Of a DNA stretch of 14,544 bases, positions 14,490 to 14,544 are shown piece by piece (positions within the stretch are counted from its first letter, which is position 1; the number at the start of each line of letters is the position of its first letter). The notes below the pieces were generated by a model. That model was given only the letters and a program-made list of their open reading frames with translations. It did not search any database and had not been told where the DNA came from. The stretch comes from CAYONM01 sp964405325. Lineage in GTDB: Bacteria > Planctomycetota > UBA11346. The DNA lies in NCBI GenBank assembly GCA_964405325.1, contig CAYONM010000077.1:1-14544 (forward strand), given 5' to 3'. A program made the position numbers and the translations under genes.

Positions 14490-14544
14490 ACACCCCCACG
14501 GCCTCGGTCGGCCGGTCTCGCGCTTGGACGCGCTCGCCTGGCTC

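Larger units (their letters stand above)
14086..14544. other. Gene-free leader of the chemotaxis operon and right window edge
   Basis: No coding region is supported in these 459 bp. Small open frames on both strands lack ribosome-binding sites and family motifs. It contains an A/T-rich patch around 14340-14430 with palindromes and promoter-like sequence (listed separately), a short stem CCTGG/CCAGG at 14173-14188, and a GC-rich, hairpin-containing edge from 14457. Whether a gene starts beyond 14544 cannot be seen. Confidence 0.5.

Noticed and set aside
14086..14499. A 138-codon N-terminal extension of CheW.
   Set aside because: The ATG at 14085 has a strong AGGAGG, the domain begins soon after it, and the upstream frame runs through promoter-like sequence and palindromes.
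1..14544. CRISPR array, tRNA, rRNA, transposase or prophage genes.
   Set aside because: No regularly spaced direct repeats, cloverleaf sequences or transposase/integrase motifs were seen on reading both strands; the search was by eye.

Overview
The window (about 60% GC, dense coding, Shine-Dalgarno sites in front of most lead genes) looks like the chromosome of a Gram-negative, chemotactic bacterium. The lineage cannot be fixed from sequence alone. The signal peptidase I carries a large jelly-roll-like insertion, and the histidinol-phosphate aminotransferase has a YTPGEQ / KLNTNE start. Both remind me of Planctomycetota, Kiritimatiellota, Lentisphaerota and similar phyla, but this is a low-confidence impression.

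Left part (1-3758): a signal peptidase I gene runs leftwards off the window edge. Across a 134-bp gap it diverges from a two-gene rightward unit, hisC-dxr, coupled by an ATGA overlap. These are housekeeping functions: protein export, histidine biosynthesis and the MEP isoprenoid pathway.

Middle (3759-4575): a gap of about 510 bp holds small hairpins and the decayed C-terminal end of an AraC-family regulator. It is followed by a 100-residue cysteine-rich protein built of three exact-length 21-residue repeats (C-x2-C-x5-C), which I do not recognise. This small gene runs tail to tail, 2 bp apart, into the chemotaxis cluster.

Right part (4578-14085, all minus strand): one chemotaxis operon in transcription order cheW - mcp - cheA - cheR - cheB - cheD - HDOD protein - cheY - cheX. 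From cheB to cheX every junction overlaps, so translation is probably coupled. The receptor has two transmembrane segments and an extracytoplasmic region in which a CZB-type zinc-binding motif lies between two gapless copies of a helical module. CheW and CheA complete the signalling complex. CheA has two HPt domains and no visible CheY-binding P2 domain. CheR, CheB and CheD handle adaptation, CheY is the response regulator, and CheX is the expected CheY-P phosphatase in place of CheZ. An HDOD protein is embedded between cheD and cheY. No flagellar or pilus gene is visible, so the output (swimming, twitching or another behaviour) cannot be told.

Right edge (14086-14544): no gene is seen. The stretch holds the cheW leader, two weak promoter candidates, two perfect palindromes and a pair of adjacent hairpins. 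No tRNA, rRNA, CRISPR array or complete insertion sequence was seen anywhere.
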